The translations under genes were made by a program, and so were the position numbers. The notes below the pieces were generated by a model. It did not search any database and was not told where the DNA came from. It was given only the letters and a program-made list of their open reading frames with translations. Shown here piece by piece: positions 35,039 to 44,097 of a stretch of 64,000 bases of DNA; position 1 is the stretch's first letter, and each line of letters starts with the position of its first letter. Source of the stretch: Pseudoalteromonas umbrosa (GTDB taxonomy: Bacteria > Pseudomonadota > Gammaproteobacteria > Enterobacterales > Alteromonadaceae); assembly GCF_030125375.1 (NCBI RefSeq), contig NZ_JASJUU010000024.1, positions 1-64,000 on the forward strand. Reading direction: 5' to 3'.

Positions 35039-35126
35039 GTTTGCGCCTTTATTATGATTGTGAAGTTTGATTGTAACAACTAATTATAAAGGCTCAATAT
35101 GCGGTGTTATTTTAATCGCTGAATTA

Positions 35127-35381
35127 TTAATAAACGGGCTCAGAAGTATAATCTTGGCTTTGCATCGCATGAAACTCAGCTTTACTGACAATATTCACGG
35201 ACTCATGGAGCTCCGAGAAGACAATTAATGCTTCTCCACTTTGTAGTTGCGCTTTTACTTGCGCCACTTTTTGCTCTGTGGTGATTTCGCTGTCGCCATA
35301 GTCTGTGCCTTCACGCAAAACATAATGCTCAATCAAACTAGCGAGTGTTTCGGGGGCAATTTGTTGATAAGGAATAAGCAT
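35127..35381 (-). CDS. yheU: YheU family protein (UPF0270)
   Basis: An 84-residue conserved protein of unknown function matching E. coli YheU: MLIPYQQIAPETL, VLREGTDYGD, EQKVAQVKAQL, and ELHESVNI. The frame extends upstream, but homology and position fix the ATG at 35381, 10 bp after yheT. The yheT-yheU order is conserved with E. coli. Confidence 0.9.
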   Translation of the reverse strand: MLIPYQQIAPETLASLIEHYVLREGTDYGDSEITTEQKVAQVKAQLQSGEALIVFSELHESVNIVSKAEFHAMQSQDYTSEPVY

Positions 35382-35391
35382 ACAGATACCG

Positions 35392-36372
35392 CTATTTAAT
35401 AAGTGAATGAATGTAGTCAGGCACGACTTTTTCGAGCCAGTAAACAGGTTTGAATGGGTTGTTACCCGCAATAAAGCCTACATGTCCGCCTTTTGAAGAG
35501 ACCGCCAACTTAACTTGTTTACTGACCTGCTCTGCTAAGGGGATCGCTTGCTTTGAAAGCATGGGGTCATCTTCTGCATGGATCAGTAAGGTTGGGGTTT
35601 CTATTAGGCCAAGGTATGGCTGTGAACTGGCCTGAGCGTAATAATCTTCAGCCCCCTTAAAGCCATGCAGTGGTGCTGTGACGCGATCGTCAAATTGCCA
35701 TAAGTCGTTTATGTTAGTTAACTCATTAGCAGTCAAATTAATCGAGCTTTGTATTTGGTTGAGCTTGCGTGAAAAAGAGTGCTTCATCCTATCTAATAAA
35801 TATTTTTGATAGAGCTTATAGCAGCTTTTCCTGATCACCTGACATGATGAAGAGAGGTGATAGGGGGCAGAAACGACTGCTGCACCCGCTAAGCGGCTTG
35901 CTTGGCCTTTTTCACCGAGATATTTGGCAAGGACATTGCCACCTAAGGAAAAACCGACTGCGAACAGTGCTCGACCCGGAAAGCGTTTGCTCAGTGTCTG
36001 AAGTAAAAAGCCTAAATCCTGCGTTTCACCACTGTGGTAGGCGCGAGGTTGTTTATTTACTTCTCGAGAACAATTGCGAAAGTGCATCAGAACGGCATCT
36101 AAGCCAGAGCGTGTGAGCGCCCGCAACATACCCTTAGCATAAAAGCTGTTGATATTGCCTTCTAAGCCATGCAGAACAACAACTAAAGGGGCACTTGGGT
36201 TGCCATGTTTAGCCCAAGCTAATTCCAAAAAATCGTCATCTGGCGTAGAGAGGTGTTCAAAATTGACATTGGCTTTTAAGTTTGGTCGAAATGCGCGAGG
36301 AAGTATAGTTTGAACATGTCGGTTGCGCATCCACCAAGCGGGCCGAAAATTCAGATCAAGCTGCTTTGACAT
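35392..36372 (-). CDS. yheT: Alpha/beta hydrolase YheT
   Basis: A 326-residue hydrolase of the YheT/EMB8 family. It has FRPAWWMRNRHVQTI at the N-terminus, nucleophile elbow VGFSLGGNVLAKYLG, an acid in HAEDDPML and a His in KGGHVGF. The frame begins further upstream, but the ATG at 36372 matches the family start. It is co-transcribed with yheU. The substrate is unknown. Confidence 0.88.
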   Translation of the reverse strand: MSKQLDLNFRPAWWMRNRHVQTILPRAFRPNLKANVNFEHLSTPDDDFLELAWAKHGNPSAPLVVVLHGLEGNINSFYAKGMLRALTRSGLDAVLMHFRNCSREVNKQPRAYHSGETQDLGFLLQTLSKRFPGRALFAVGFSLGGNVLAKYLGEKGQASRLAGAAVVSAPYHLSSSCQVIRKSCYKLYQKYLLDRMKHSFSRKLNQIQSSINLTANELTNINDLWQFDDRVTAPLHGFKGAEDYYAQASSQPYLGLIETPTLLIHAEDDPMLSKQAIPLAEQVSKQVKLAVSSKGGHVGFIAGNNPFKPVYWLEKVVPDYIHSLIK

Positions 36373-36456
36373 AGGACGGTGACATTCTCTTGTGACGGTT
36401 AACTTAAATAGTGTACCAAAGCTGCGACCAAATGAGTATGTGTGTTGGTGAGATAT

Positions 36457-36493
36457 AAAAAGCACCCGACCAGCGAAGCTGATAAGGTGCTTT
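36457..36493 (-). terminator. Terminator of the DUF3149-like gene
   Basis: AAAGCACC pairs with GGTGCTTT, with an inner CAGC/GCTG stem. On the minus strand a T-run follows (A-run at 36457-36461). It sits 65 bp after the small membrane-protein gene. Confidence 0.7.
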
Positions 36494-36557
36494 GTGCGTC
36501 GTGCTTAATTCTGAAACGGGAACTAAATTTACTTAACGATAGTCTTGTGACTTGCTT

Positions 36558-36698
36558 TTACTCTGGTACTTCAGCCTCGTTGACCTTTTTCACAAAGTAA
36601 TAGACATAGTAGATACACAGCGCAATGACGACGCCAAGTAGACCGAATGATAAGTACAATACTGGGTCGGAAAAGAAATCTCTAAAGAATACGTTCAT
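36558..36698 (-). CDS. Small single-pass membrane protein (DUF3149-like)
   Basis: A 46-residue protein: MNVFFRDFFSDPVLYLSF, then a hydrophobic helix (GLLGVVIALCIYYVYYFV), then a charged tail KKVNEAEVPE. A GAGGAG ribosome site lies 8 bp before the ATG, and a terminator follows. The length and layout match the DUF3149 family of gammaproteobacterial small membrane proteins. Function unknown. Confidence 0.78.
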   Translation of the reverse strand: MNVFFRDFFSDPVLYLSFGLLGVVIALCIYYVYYFVKKVNEAEVPE

Positions 36699-36817
36699 GG
36701 CTGTGACTCCTCAATTTGTCGATGAGTAAATAGTAGAGGAGCCTTGCTGATAGGGTTATGATCGAGATCAAGTTTATTATTTAGCCGATATTTACTCGGG
36801 ATAGCGCTTGATCTTGA

Positions 36818-37267
36818 TCATGTTTTCGCATGCTCAAAGCGTGTGACGAGTTGCTTTGGCAAGTACAGCTCTAGGTTGCTGATTTGTTGATCACAGGGTT
36901 TTAAATCAAATCCAGAGGCCAACTCAATGAGACGGTGCTGCTGTAGCTTTTCAAGTTCAAGCTCTGTACTCAATAAGCTTTTTCTTAAAGTTGCGTACTC
37001 AGGGTAATCATCAAAGTGCTTTTTCACTTGCTGTCGAGTGGTGCGATATGGGTGTAGTAATGTTTTGTCTGTATCCGCAGCACAGGCTACTAAAGCCTGA
37101 ACTTGCTGCTTGGTAAGTTGGATAGAGTGCGTAGTCAGATAATCTAGCAAGAGGCAAAGATTGACGTTTTTACCATGCAGGTCCTGGCACTCTAAGAGTA
37201 CTTGTTGGACCTGCTCGTTGCGATAAACATCGCAGGCGTAACGCCAAAAACTGTCGGGGCTTAGCAT
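36818..37267 (-). CDS. TIGR02444 family protein
   Basis: A 149-residue helical protein beginning MLSPDSFWRYACDVYRN and containing NLCLLLDYL, a pattern typical of the TIGR02444 (DUF2390) family. It overlaps the end of yheS by 7 bp and is commonly its partner. The function is unknown. Confidence 0.82.
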   Translation of the reverse strand: MLSPDSFWRYACDVYRNEQVQQVLLECQDLHGKNVNLCLLLDYLTTHSIQLTKQQVQALVACAADTDKTLLHPYRTTRQQVKKHFDDYPEYATLRKSLLSTELELEKLQQHRLIELASGFDLKPCDQQISNLELYLPKQLVTRFEHAKT

Positions 37268-39183
37268 ATTTCGCCGGTGCTCGCGAAGTGGGCTTCTTTT
37301 TCCTCTAACTCCTCAAGGGCTAAAAGAAGCGACTCTTCCGTATCGTTGAGCTTAGGGGTCATGTCTGCTTGTTTGGCTAATAAGTCGCTTAGTTTGGCTT
37401 TGTTTTCTGCCTCGTAAAGGCTGTTATCAGCTAATTGTGATTCAACCTCTGCGAGCGCACTGGTGAGCTTATCCAGCTGTTTTTCCAGTTTATCAATGGA
37501 TTTTTTCAGCGGTTGCACGGATTTTCTAAATTCGGCTTCAAGACGTTTTTGCTCTTTGCGATTTACACTTGAGTGCGTTTTTTCTTCTACTTGTGGCTTT
37601 TGCTTCGCTTCTTTATTGGCATTGAGTAACCATTGATAATATTCATCTAGGTCGTAGCCAAACGCAGAGACGGTGCCATTATCAACAAGATAATATTCAT
37701 CCGCGGTGTTTTTCAGCATATGACGATCGTGAGAAACGGTGACCATTGCCCCTTCAAAGCCTTGTAATGCCATGACTAAGGCGTGACGCATTTCTAAGTC
37801 TAAGTGGTTGGTAGGTTCATCGAGTAGCAATAGGTTAGGTGATTGATACACTAACATGGCCAATACCAGTCTGGCCTTTTCTCCACCTGAAAACGGTGCG
37901 ACAGGGTCGAGTGCCTTGTCTCCATGAAACGCAAAACCACCGAGGAAATCTCGTAGTGATTGCTCAGTGGCCTGTGGGTCTAAGCGCTGCAAATGAGTGA
38001 CGGCACTGGCATTTAAGTCCAGCGACTCTAGTTGGTGCTGAGCAAAGTAACCTACTTTTAAGCCCTGGTGTTGGAATACTTCGCCCGCTTGAGGATTAAT
38101 ATCGCCAGCCAGTAATTTGATTAAGGTTGATTTACCCGCACCGTTTCTACCCAACAATGCGATGCGGCTACCAGGTACAAGATTGAGCTTAATTTGGTGC
38201 AGTATGGTGATATCTCCATAGCCCGCTTGCGCTTGGTCTAACGTCATCAGTGGGTTAGGAATATTATCTGGATTAGAGAACTCAAAGCTAAATGGAGAGT
38301 CGGCATGCGCTGGTGCTAGCTTTTCCATACGTTCTAGGGCTTTGACACGACTTTGTGCTTGCTTTGCTTTACTGGCTTTGGCTTTGAATCGAGTAATAAA
38401 CTGTTCAAGGTGCGCAATGGTTTCTTGTTGCTTTTCGTACATGGCTTGTTGCTGCGCCATGCGCTCCGCCTTTTGGCGCTCAAACTGGGAGTAGTGACCT
38501 TTGTAGACATTGATACACTGTTGATCTATGTGCCAGATTTGGTCGATAACTGCATCTAAGAACTCTCTGTCGTGAGAAATTAATACCAATGTGCCTTGGT
38601 AGGCTTTTAAAAAGCGCTCTAGCCAATAAACAGCGTCTAGATCAAGGTGGTTGGTTGGCTCATCTAGTAACAGTAAATCGGCGTCGCGGATCAAAGCTTG
38701 TGCTAGATTTAAGCGCATTCGCCAACCACCTGAGAACTCACTCACAGCGAAGTCGAGCTGTTCATTACTGAATCCTAAGCCATGCAATAACTCTCCAGCT
38801 TTGGCTTCGATGCTATACCCACCAACCAGCTCCATTTGCTGATGCACTTGGGCTTGCTTCTCACCATCGCCTTGCGCCTCTGCCTGTTGCAATGCCGTGC
38901 GTAGCTCATAATATTGCTGATGACCTTGCAGCACATATTCCATCGCTGAAATAGAAAGCGCAGGTGTTTCTTGTTTTACTGAGGCAATTGACCAGTCTTT
39001 TGGTATTTGAAAGTTACCGGCATCGGCATGCAGCTGGGACTTGAGTAAGGCAAATAGAGACGATTTACCGCAGCCATTGGCTCCGACTAAACCGACTTTA
39101 TGTTGTGCAAACAAAGTCGCGCTGGCATTTTTTAAAAGCGTTTTTCCGCCACGTAACAGTTCAATATCAGAAAGTTGGATCAT
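37261..39183 (-). CDS. yheS: ABC-F ATPase YheS
   Basis: A 640-residue soluble protein with two ABC cassettes: Walker A GANGCGKSS and GRNGAGKST, signatures FSGGWRMRL and FSGGEKARL, and Walker B LLLLDEPTNHLDL in both. A charged linker lies between the cassettes and a coiled-coil region (about 535-630) ends the protein. ABC-F proteins act on ribosomes. The length agrees with E. coli YheS. It is divergent from yheV. Confidence 0.92.
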   Translation of the reverse strand: MIQLSDIELLRGGKTLLKNASATLFAQHKVGLVGANGCGKSSLFALLKSQLHADAGNFQIPKDWSIASVKQETPALSISAMEYVLQGHQQYYELRTALQQAEAQGDGEKQAQVHQQMELVGGYSIEAKAGELLHGLGFSNEQLDFAVSEFSGGWRMRLNLAQALIRDADLLLLDEPTNHLDLDAVYWLERFLKAYQGTLVLISHDREFLDAVIDQIWHIDQQCINVYKGHYSQFERQKAERMAQQQAMYEKQQETIAHLEQFITRFKAKASKAKQAQSRVKALERMEKLAPAHADSPFSFEFSNPDNIPNPLMTLDQAQAGYGDITILHQIKLNLVPGSRIALLGRNGAGKSTLIKLLAGDINPQAGEVFQHQGLKVGYFAQHQLESLDLNASAVTHLQRLDPQATEQSLRDFLGGFAFHGDKALDPVAPFSGGEKARLVLAMLVYQSPNLLLLDEPTNHLDLEMRHALVMALQGFEGAMVTVSHDRHMLKNTADEYYLVDNGTVSAFGYDLDEYYQWLLNANKEAKQKPQVEEKTHSSVNRKEQKRLEAEFRKSVQPLKKSIDKLEKQLDKLTSALAEVESQLADNSLYEAENKAKLSDLLAKQADMTPKLNDTEESLLLALEELEEKEAHFASTGEIC

Positions 39184-39305
39184 AATAAGCTCAATTCAAA
39201 ATCACTGTCTGAATGATAACATGGATCTATAACTAGAGAACAAGCGTATAAAAGCATCCAAACTTAAGTTAAAATAGCCTTTCACAGAGTCAGTGGGGTT
39301 GTATT

Positions 39306-39506
39306 GTGAGAACAAAAAAACGGTTTATAGCCGGCGCGTCCTGTCCAGCTTGTAACAAAATGGATGTGATGATGCTATATAAAGAGCATGATGTGGAAAA
39401 GGTCGAGTGCGTGGCATGTGGCCATTCAATGACGCAACCAGAAGAAGCGGTACAAGCGTCAACGCGTCAGTTTGAGCAAGTCATTGGCGTATTTAAACCG
39501 CAGTAA
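39306..39506 (+). CDS. yheV: YheV family zinc-ribbon protein
   Basis: A 66-residue protein with a zinc-ribbon pattern: CPAC (near residues 13-16) and CVAC (about 36-39). It matches YheV/DUF2387. It uses a GTG start at 39306. Function unknown; the yheS-yheV neighbourhood is conserved. Confidence 0.88.
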   Translation: MRTKKRFIAGASCPACNKMDVMMLYKEHDVEKVECVACGHSMTQPEEAVQASTRQFEQVIGVFKPQ

Positions 39507-39530
39507 ATGATGCGCCTTAGCGCATCATTT
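39505..39530. terminator. Terminator between yheV and slyX
   Basis: An 11-bp perfect stem, AAATGATGCGC / GCGCATCATTT, closes around CTTA. It overlaps the yheV stop codon and lies between convergent genes. Confidence 0.75.
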
Positions 39531-39539
39531 GGGTCATGC

Positions 39540-39752
39540 CTAGTAGTGTGGCGGAGGTGGCTCTTGCTCAATCGGCATCATGCCATCGTCTTTTCCTTCT
39601 TTTATCTTTTCCGCCAGCAACCTGATCTGGTGTTGCATGGTAGATAACCTTGCTTGATGGATTTTCAGCTCATCATTTAATGTCTCGATGGTATCTTCTT
39701 GAAAAGCAATCTTTGCTTCAAGTTCATTTACGCGACTTTCTAACTCTGTCAT
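39540..39752 (-). CDS. slyX: SlyX protein
   Basis: A 70-residue coiled-coil protein (ESRVNELEAKIAFQEDTIE) ending in the proline-rich EQEPPPPHY typical of SlyX. The function is unknown. Its start overlaps the stop of the WD40 gene by one base, so the two are translationally coupled. Confidence 0.9.
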   Translation of the reverse strand: MTELESRVNELEAKIAFQEDTIETLNDELKIHQARLSTMQHQIRLLAEKIKEGKDDGMMPIEQEPPPPHY

Positions 39753-40750
39753 TACTCTATTACTCTTTCGAACTGCTCCATCAAACCACTTGAACTCTCG
39801 GTGACTAAGATGCCGTCTCGTTTTGCAAATGCAACATCAAAGACAACGGCTGATTTTGGTCTGCTACCTTCTCGTGGTTTAACTCGCCAAGTTTTTAGCT
39901 TTGTACCATCGCTTATCCGCCACAGGGTAAGCTGGCGGTTAGGGGAGCCTGTTGCGAGCAGGTTGCCTTGTTGGTTGAAGCGTACAGCACTGAATATTTT
40001 CTGCCTCGCAATATACTGTAATTGTGCCACAAGATCACCTGAAGTCAGTTGCCAAATGCTGGCTTTTTTCATGCTGTCAGCAGTAAACGCGTATCGTCCT
40101 TGTGGGTCTAAGGCTACTTTGGTTACGCGACTTGGGTGGTTGAAGCGGTGTATAACTTGGCCTGTTCGGGTATCCCAAAAGTAAGCACTGTAGTCGTTTG
40201 CACCGGTTAAAGCGAAGTGGCCATTGGGTGAAAGCGCAATACTATTAATTTTTTCTTGGTGGCCAAGGAACTCTATGCGCCTTCCGCTATCTAAGTCGAG
40301 ATGCACAACGACATTATCGCTGCGACCGTATAAAACATATCGACCATTATTACTGATGGCGATGTCGCGAATGGTACCTGTGTCTATTTGGTAGTAGCCG
40401 ATGTTTTTTCCATCTGCAATTTGCCATATGGCAAAGCGGTCGTTGGCGGCTGTGATAGCTGTTGAGTTATCGTGTGCGATGGCAAGGGAGTGGATCAGGT
40501 CATCAGGTTGGTCTGAGTGAGACCACTGATATTTAAGGCCGTGTGTGGTGTTATCCCATAAAACTGCACCATGTTCGACAGATGACACTAAACTGTAACG
40601 GCCATCGTGTGAAATAGCGGCTGCGAATGCCCCTCGTGATGCATGTTCAACGGTAAGTTGCGCTTTGGAGCTATCAGGGGAGCAGCCGGGCAACATCAGT
40701 ATGAGCAGGCAAACACAGAGTGAAGTGTGCAATTTAAAAAATTTGGCCAT
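39752..40750 (-). CDS. WD40-repeat lipoprotein
   Basis: A 332-residue lipoprotein with a signal peptide ending at LMLPGC, then a beta-propeller of about six WD-like repeats (for example HFALTGANDYSAYFWD and LATGSPNRQLTLWR). It probably serves as a protein-interaction scaffold in the periplasm. The frame begins earlier (40819), but the ATG at 40750 gives the proper signal peptide. It is coupled to slyX. Confidence 0.8.
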   Translation of the reverse strand: MAKFFKLHTSLCVCLLILMLPGCSPDSSKAQLTVEHASRGAFAAAISHDGRYSLVSSVEHGAVLWDNTTHGLKYQWSHSDQPDDLIHSLAIAHDNSTAITAANDRFAIWQIADGKNIGYYQIDTGTIRDIAISNNGRYVLYGRSDNVVVHLDLDSGRRIEFLGHQEKINSIALSPNGHFALTGANDYSAYFWDTRTGQVIHRFNHPSRVTKVALDPQGRYAFTADSMKKASIWQLTSGDLVAQLQYIARQKIFSAVRFNQQGNLLATGSPNRQLTLWRISDGTKLKTWRVKPREGSRPKSAVVFDVAFAKRDGILVTESSSGLMEQFERVIE

Positions 40751-41024
40751 AAATTCGGTATTTCCTCTTAACTCTATGATTTGCACCGAGTAGACTAGTG
40801 GTAAAATTGATTGGGCCACAAACAGATATTAGCGTATTCGCTAAAGTATGTCGCCAGTCGTACAGATATTTCCCTTGGCAAGGTTCTCTGGGTGTGAATC
40901 TTGGCTTTGGTGGCAATGAGTGATAATGTGACATCACCTTTTTAAATTAATAATTATTTAACATGACAATGAAGTTAGAGGGCAACGTGATGTTGCTGGC
41001 TGCTCGGATGTCGGAGAAAATAAA

Positions 41025-41780
41025 ATGAAACAAACTATTAAGCTGTCTTTAATTGCAGCCTCAGTACTTGCACTAACTGCGTGTAACCAAAAAGCACAAG
41101 AAACTGCGAAAGTAGAAGAAGTAAAACTAGAAACTGAAGTACAACAGCAAGCATACGGCATCGGTGCATCAGTTGGTAACTTCCTACAAAAAGACCTAGC
41201 TGACAAGCAAGGCCTAGGCATTGAGCTTGATCAAGAGCTTCTGATGAGAGGCTTTAAAGATGCACTTGCTGGTAACTCTAAATTAGATGACGAAAAAATT
41301 CGTGAAGTGCTAACGGCACTTGATACGTCTGTACGTGAAAAGCAAACAGCTAAAGCGGAAGCTGACGCAAAAGAAAACAAAGAAAAAGGCGCAAAGTACT
41401 TAGCTGAAAACGCGAAGAAAGACGGCGTAACAGTGACTGAGTCTGGTCTTCAGTACGAAGTTATTTCAACAGGCGAAGGTAAGAAGCCAGTTGCGACTGA
41501 CGTAGTTAAAGTACACTACAAAGGTACTCTACTGGACGGCTCTGAGTTTGATAGCTCATACTCTCGCAACCAACCTGCGACTTTCCCACTAAACCAAGTA
41601 ATTGCGGGTTGGACTGAAGGTCTACAATTAATGCCAGTTGGCTCAAAGTATAAGTTCACTATTCCTGCTGAGCTTGGCTACGGTGAGCGTAACCTAGGTA
41701 AGATCCCAGCGAACTCAACTCTTGTATTTGAAGTTGAGCTACTTGAGATCCAAGAAGATCAAGAAAAGCCAGCTGCATAA
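41025..41780 (+). CDS. fkpA: FKBP-type peptidyl-prolyl isomerase FkpA
   Basis: A 251-residue periplasmic chaperone/isomerase. It has a lipoprotein-like signal (SVLALTAC), a helical dimerisation domain (about 30-135), and a C-terminal FKBP domain with VKVHYKGTLLDGSEFDSS, FPLNQVIAGWTEGLQLM and IPAELGYGER. It assists folding of outer-membrane and periplasmic proteins. Codon use looks strongly biased (many CTA/GTA/GCA), suggesting high expression. Confidence 0.92.
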   Translation: MKQTIKLSLIAASVLALTACNQKAQETAKVEEVKLETEVQQQAYGIGASVGNFLQKDLADKQGLGIELDQELLMRGFKDALAGNSKLDDEKIREVLTALDTSVREKQTAKAEADAKENKEKGAKYLAENAKKDGVTVTESGLQYEVISTGEGKKPVATDVVKVHYKGTLLDGSEFDSSYSRNQPATFPLNQVIAGWTEGLQLMPVGSKYKFTIPAELGYGERNLGKIPANSTLVFEVELLEIQEDQEKPAA

Positions 41781-41797
41781 TTTGCACAGCGCGAATA

Positions 41798-41829
41798 AAA
41801 AAAGGGCCACTGTGAAGTAGCCCTTTTTT
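41798..41829. terminator. Terminator between fkpA and rsd
   Basis: AAAAAGGGC pairs with GCCCTTTTT around a 12-nt loop, with A- and T-runs on both sides. It serves the convergent fkpA and rsd genes. Confidence 0.85.
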
Positions 41830-41842
41830 ACTTTCTGTCATT

Positions 41843-42313
41843 TTAGTCAGTATGATTTGCGAAGAGGTTATCGATTAACTCATCTTCTAATCCGAAGCGC
41901 TGTTCTAATGCTTCTCCCAGCGTAGATAAATCTTTGTCAAAATCCGCCAGCGGGTTGTCACTGCTCGCCTCAGCATATTTGTCGTTAAAATCCAAAGCCA
42001 AATCTGTCGATGCGGTAATTTTTGGATAAATCGATTGTGCCAGTTTTAAGCTTTCCGGTCCTTTTTCTTTGCAGGCGGCAACGATGTTGTCGTACACCTC
42101 AAAATGGCCAGCTGACAAGTAATCCATTAGGATCTGGCAAAATGATTGAATTTGCACTTGCTCTGGCAATGCTTTGTCACTGCTCTCAAAAGGCGATAAT
42201 CCAGCAACTTTATAATATAACAGCAGTAGCTCTTGACGTTCCATGAGCCAGTTATCGATAACACTATGACTCCCTCCCCATTTTTGTTGGGCTTGTTCTA
42301 ACCGTGAAAGCAT
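41843..42313 (-). CDS. rsd: Regulator of sigma D (Rsd)
   Basis: A 156-residue helical anti-sigma-70 factor, matching E. coli Rsd in length and in VIDNWLMERQELLLLYYKVAG and DYLSAGHFEVYD. It sequesters the housekeeping sigma factor in stationary phase. It is monocistronic. Confidence 0.88.
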   Translation of the reverse strand: MLSRLEQAQQKWGGSHSVIDNWLMERQELLLLYYKVAGLSPFESSDKALPEQVQIQSFCQILMDYLSAGHFEVYDNIVAACKEKGPESLKLAQSIYPKITASTDLALDFNDKYAEASSDNPLADFDKDLSTLGEALEQRFGLEDELIDNLFANHTD

Positions 42314-42626
42314 AGTTATCTCCTTAGCGGGTCGTTATTTAGGCCCTGCACTGACCAAATTGTGTGTAAGTAACAGGTGTTATTTTCATGGGTACATCAA
42401 AATTAGGATGGCTTGGACCCAAAATATAGACAGCAATTTGGTAATACTGAATACTTAATCTTGCTTCCTATAAAAATGAAAACTGATGAAAAGATCAACC
42501 ACTTTTTGCAAAAAGCACATAATTTCTTTGATTTGTACCCTAGCTGGGTTTTTTACTCTTGGTGTTAATCATTTTTATTCCGTATTCAGTTAGCTGGCAC
42601 ATGGATGGTATGAATGAAAAACAAAA
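42314..42626. other. Gene-free region upstream of rsd
   Basis: About 310 bp with no credible gene on either strand. It presumably holds the rsd promoter, since rsd is read leftward from here. Confidence 0.5.
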
Positions 42627-42644
42627 AACCACCCGAAGGTGGTT
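42627..42644 (-). terminator. Terminator of the small basic-protein gene
   Basis: AACCACC pairs with GGTGGTT around a CGAA tetraloop. On the minus strand a long T-run follows. It lies 10 bp after the stop of the reading frame at 42654-42842, which argues that this frame is a real gene. Confidence 0.85.
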
Positions 42645-42653
42645 GAAATCAGT

Positions 42654-42842
42654 TTAGCGATTTGAGTTTATTCTTGTTAGAAGGTGTTTTGTTATTGTTC
42701 TTTTGCGCAGCATTTTTATAGCAAGGTTTTTTTTGTGGTGCAAATATTCTGCGCTACTTTTTTGTGAATTTAATATCTCAAGTTTATGAAACACTGATAC
42801 AGGGCGCTTTGGTTTAGCATTTCGATTCATCATATTAGGCAT
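42654..42842 (-). CDS. Small basic hypothetical protein
   Basis: A 58- to 62-residue Lys/Arg-rich protein, MNRNAKPKRPVSVFHK at the better-spaced start (42833), ending KHLLTRINSNR. A TAAGG ribosome site and a directly adjacent terminator support expression. No domain is recognised; the charge suggests nucleic-acid or ribosome contact, which is speculation. Confidence 0.5.
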   Translation of the reverse strand: MPNMMNRNAKPKRPVSVFHKLEILNSQKSSAEYLHHKKNLAIKMLRKRTITKHLLTRINSNR

Positions 42843-42968
42843 ACCTTACAGTACAGCTCATTAATCTGGATCATAGAGAAGTGATTTAAACGTTTGAATA
42901 GCTAGGGCGTGTAGGGATAAAGTGATACAATTCGAACAATTTTTACAGCACTGGAATTGAATCACGCT

Positions 42969-44036
42969 ATGAGCGAGTTGAAAAATGATCGTTATTTACG
43001 CGCGTTGCAGAAGCAGCCGGTTGATGTGACACCTGTATGGATGATGCGCCAAGCGGGGCGATATCTACCTGAATACAGAGCGACGCGAGCGCAAGCTGGC
43101 GACTTTATGAGTTTGTGCAAAAATGCGGAGCTTGCATGTGAAGTGACATTGCAGCCGTTACGTCGTTATCCACTGGATGCTGCGATTCTCTTCAGTGATA
43201 TTTTAACTATCCCAGATGCAATGGGCCTAGGTCTGTACTTCGAAACTGGTGAAGGCCCTAAATTTGAGCGTCCAATTTCTTCTTTGGCAGATGTACAAAA
43301 ACTGCCTAAATTAGACCCAACCGATGAGTTAGGCTATGTCATGAATGCCGTGAGCACGATTCGTCGGGAGCTCAAAGGTGAAGTGCCGTTAATTGGTTTT
43401 TCTGGTTCACCATGGACGTTGGCGACCTACATGATTGAAGGCGGAAGCAGCAAAACTTTTGGCAAGATTAAAAAGATGGCTTTTGCAGAGCCACAGACGC
43501 TGCACTTGCTGCTCGATAAAGTAGCGGATTCAGTGATTGACTATTTAAATGCGCAAGTAAAAGCGGGTGCTCAGTCGCTGATGATTTTTGACTCTTGGGG
43601 CGGTGTACTGAGCCCACGTGACTACAAAGAGTTTTCGTTGCAATACATGCATAAAATTGTTGATGGCCTTATTCGTGAAAACGATGGACGTAAGGTGCCA
43701 GTAACGCTATTTACTAAAAATGGCGGTCAGTGGATTGAGTCTATTGCTGCGACAGGATGTGACGCGATTGGTTTAGATTGGACTATTGATATTGCAGATG
43801 CGAAACTACGCGTTGGTGATAAGGTTGCACTACAAGGCAATATGGACCCCGCGATGTTGCATGGTACGCCTGAGCGTATCCGTGAAGAAGTACAGTCTAT
43901 TTTAGCTGGTTTTGGTGAAGGCAGCGGCCATGTATTCAACTTAGGCCATGGGATCACACCAGATGTTGACCCTGAAAACGCGGGTATATTCATCAACTCT
44001 GTCCATGAGTTTAGCCGCCAGTATCATCAAAAGTAA
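42969..44036 (+). CDS. hemE: Uroporphyrinogen decarboxylase
   Basis: A 355-residue cytosolic enzyme converting uroporphyrinogen III to coproporphyrinogen III in haem synthesis. The hallmark PVWMMRQAGRYLPEYR near the N-terminus and GFSGSPWTLATYMIEGG are present. A longer frame starts at TTG 42957, but MSELKNDRYLRALQ at ATG 42969 matches the family start. Confidence 0.95.
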   Translation: MSELKNDRYLRALQKQPVDVTPVWMMRQAGRYLPEYRATRAQAGDFMSLCKNAELACEVTLQPLRRYPLDAAILFSDILTIPDAMGLGLYFETGEGPKFERPISSLADVQKLPKLDPTDELGYVMNAVSTIRRELKGEVPLIGFSGSPWTLATYMIEGGSSKTFGKIKKMAFAEPQTLHLLLDKVADSVIDYLNAQVKAGAQSLMIFDSWGGVLSPRDYKEFSLQYMHKIVDGLIRENDGRKVPVTLFTKNGGQWIESIAATGCDAIGLDWTIDIADAKLRVGDKVALQGNMDPAMLHGTPERIREEVQSILAGFGEGSGHVFNLGHGITPDVDPENAGIFINSVHEFSRQYHQK

Positions 44037-44050
44037 TACTGGACAAAAAC

Positions 44051-44079
44051 AAAAAACCCAAGCAAAGCTTGGGTTTTTT
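44051..44079. terminator. Terminator between hemE and speE
   Basis: AAAAAACCCAAGC pairs with GCTTGGGTTTTTT around AAA. It is a strong two-way terminator between convergent genes. Confidence 0.9.
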
Positions 44080-44097
44080 GTTTTTGTAGGGCGCTCT

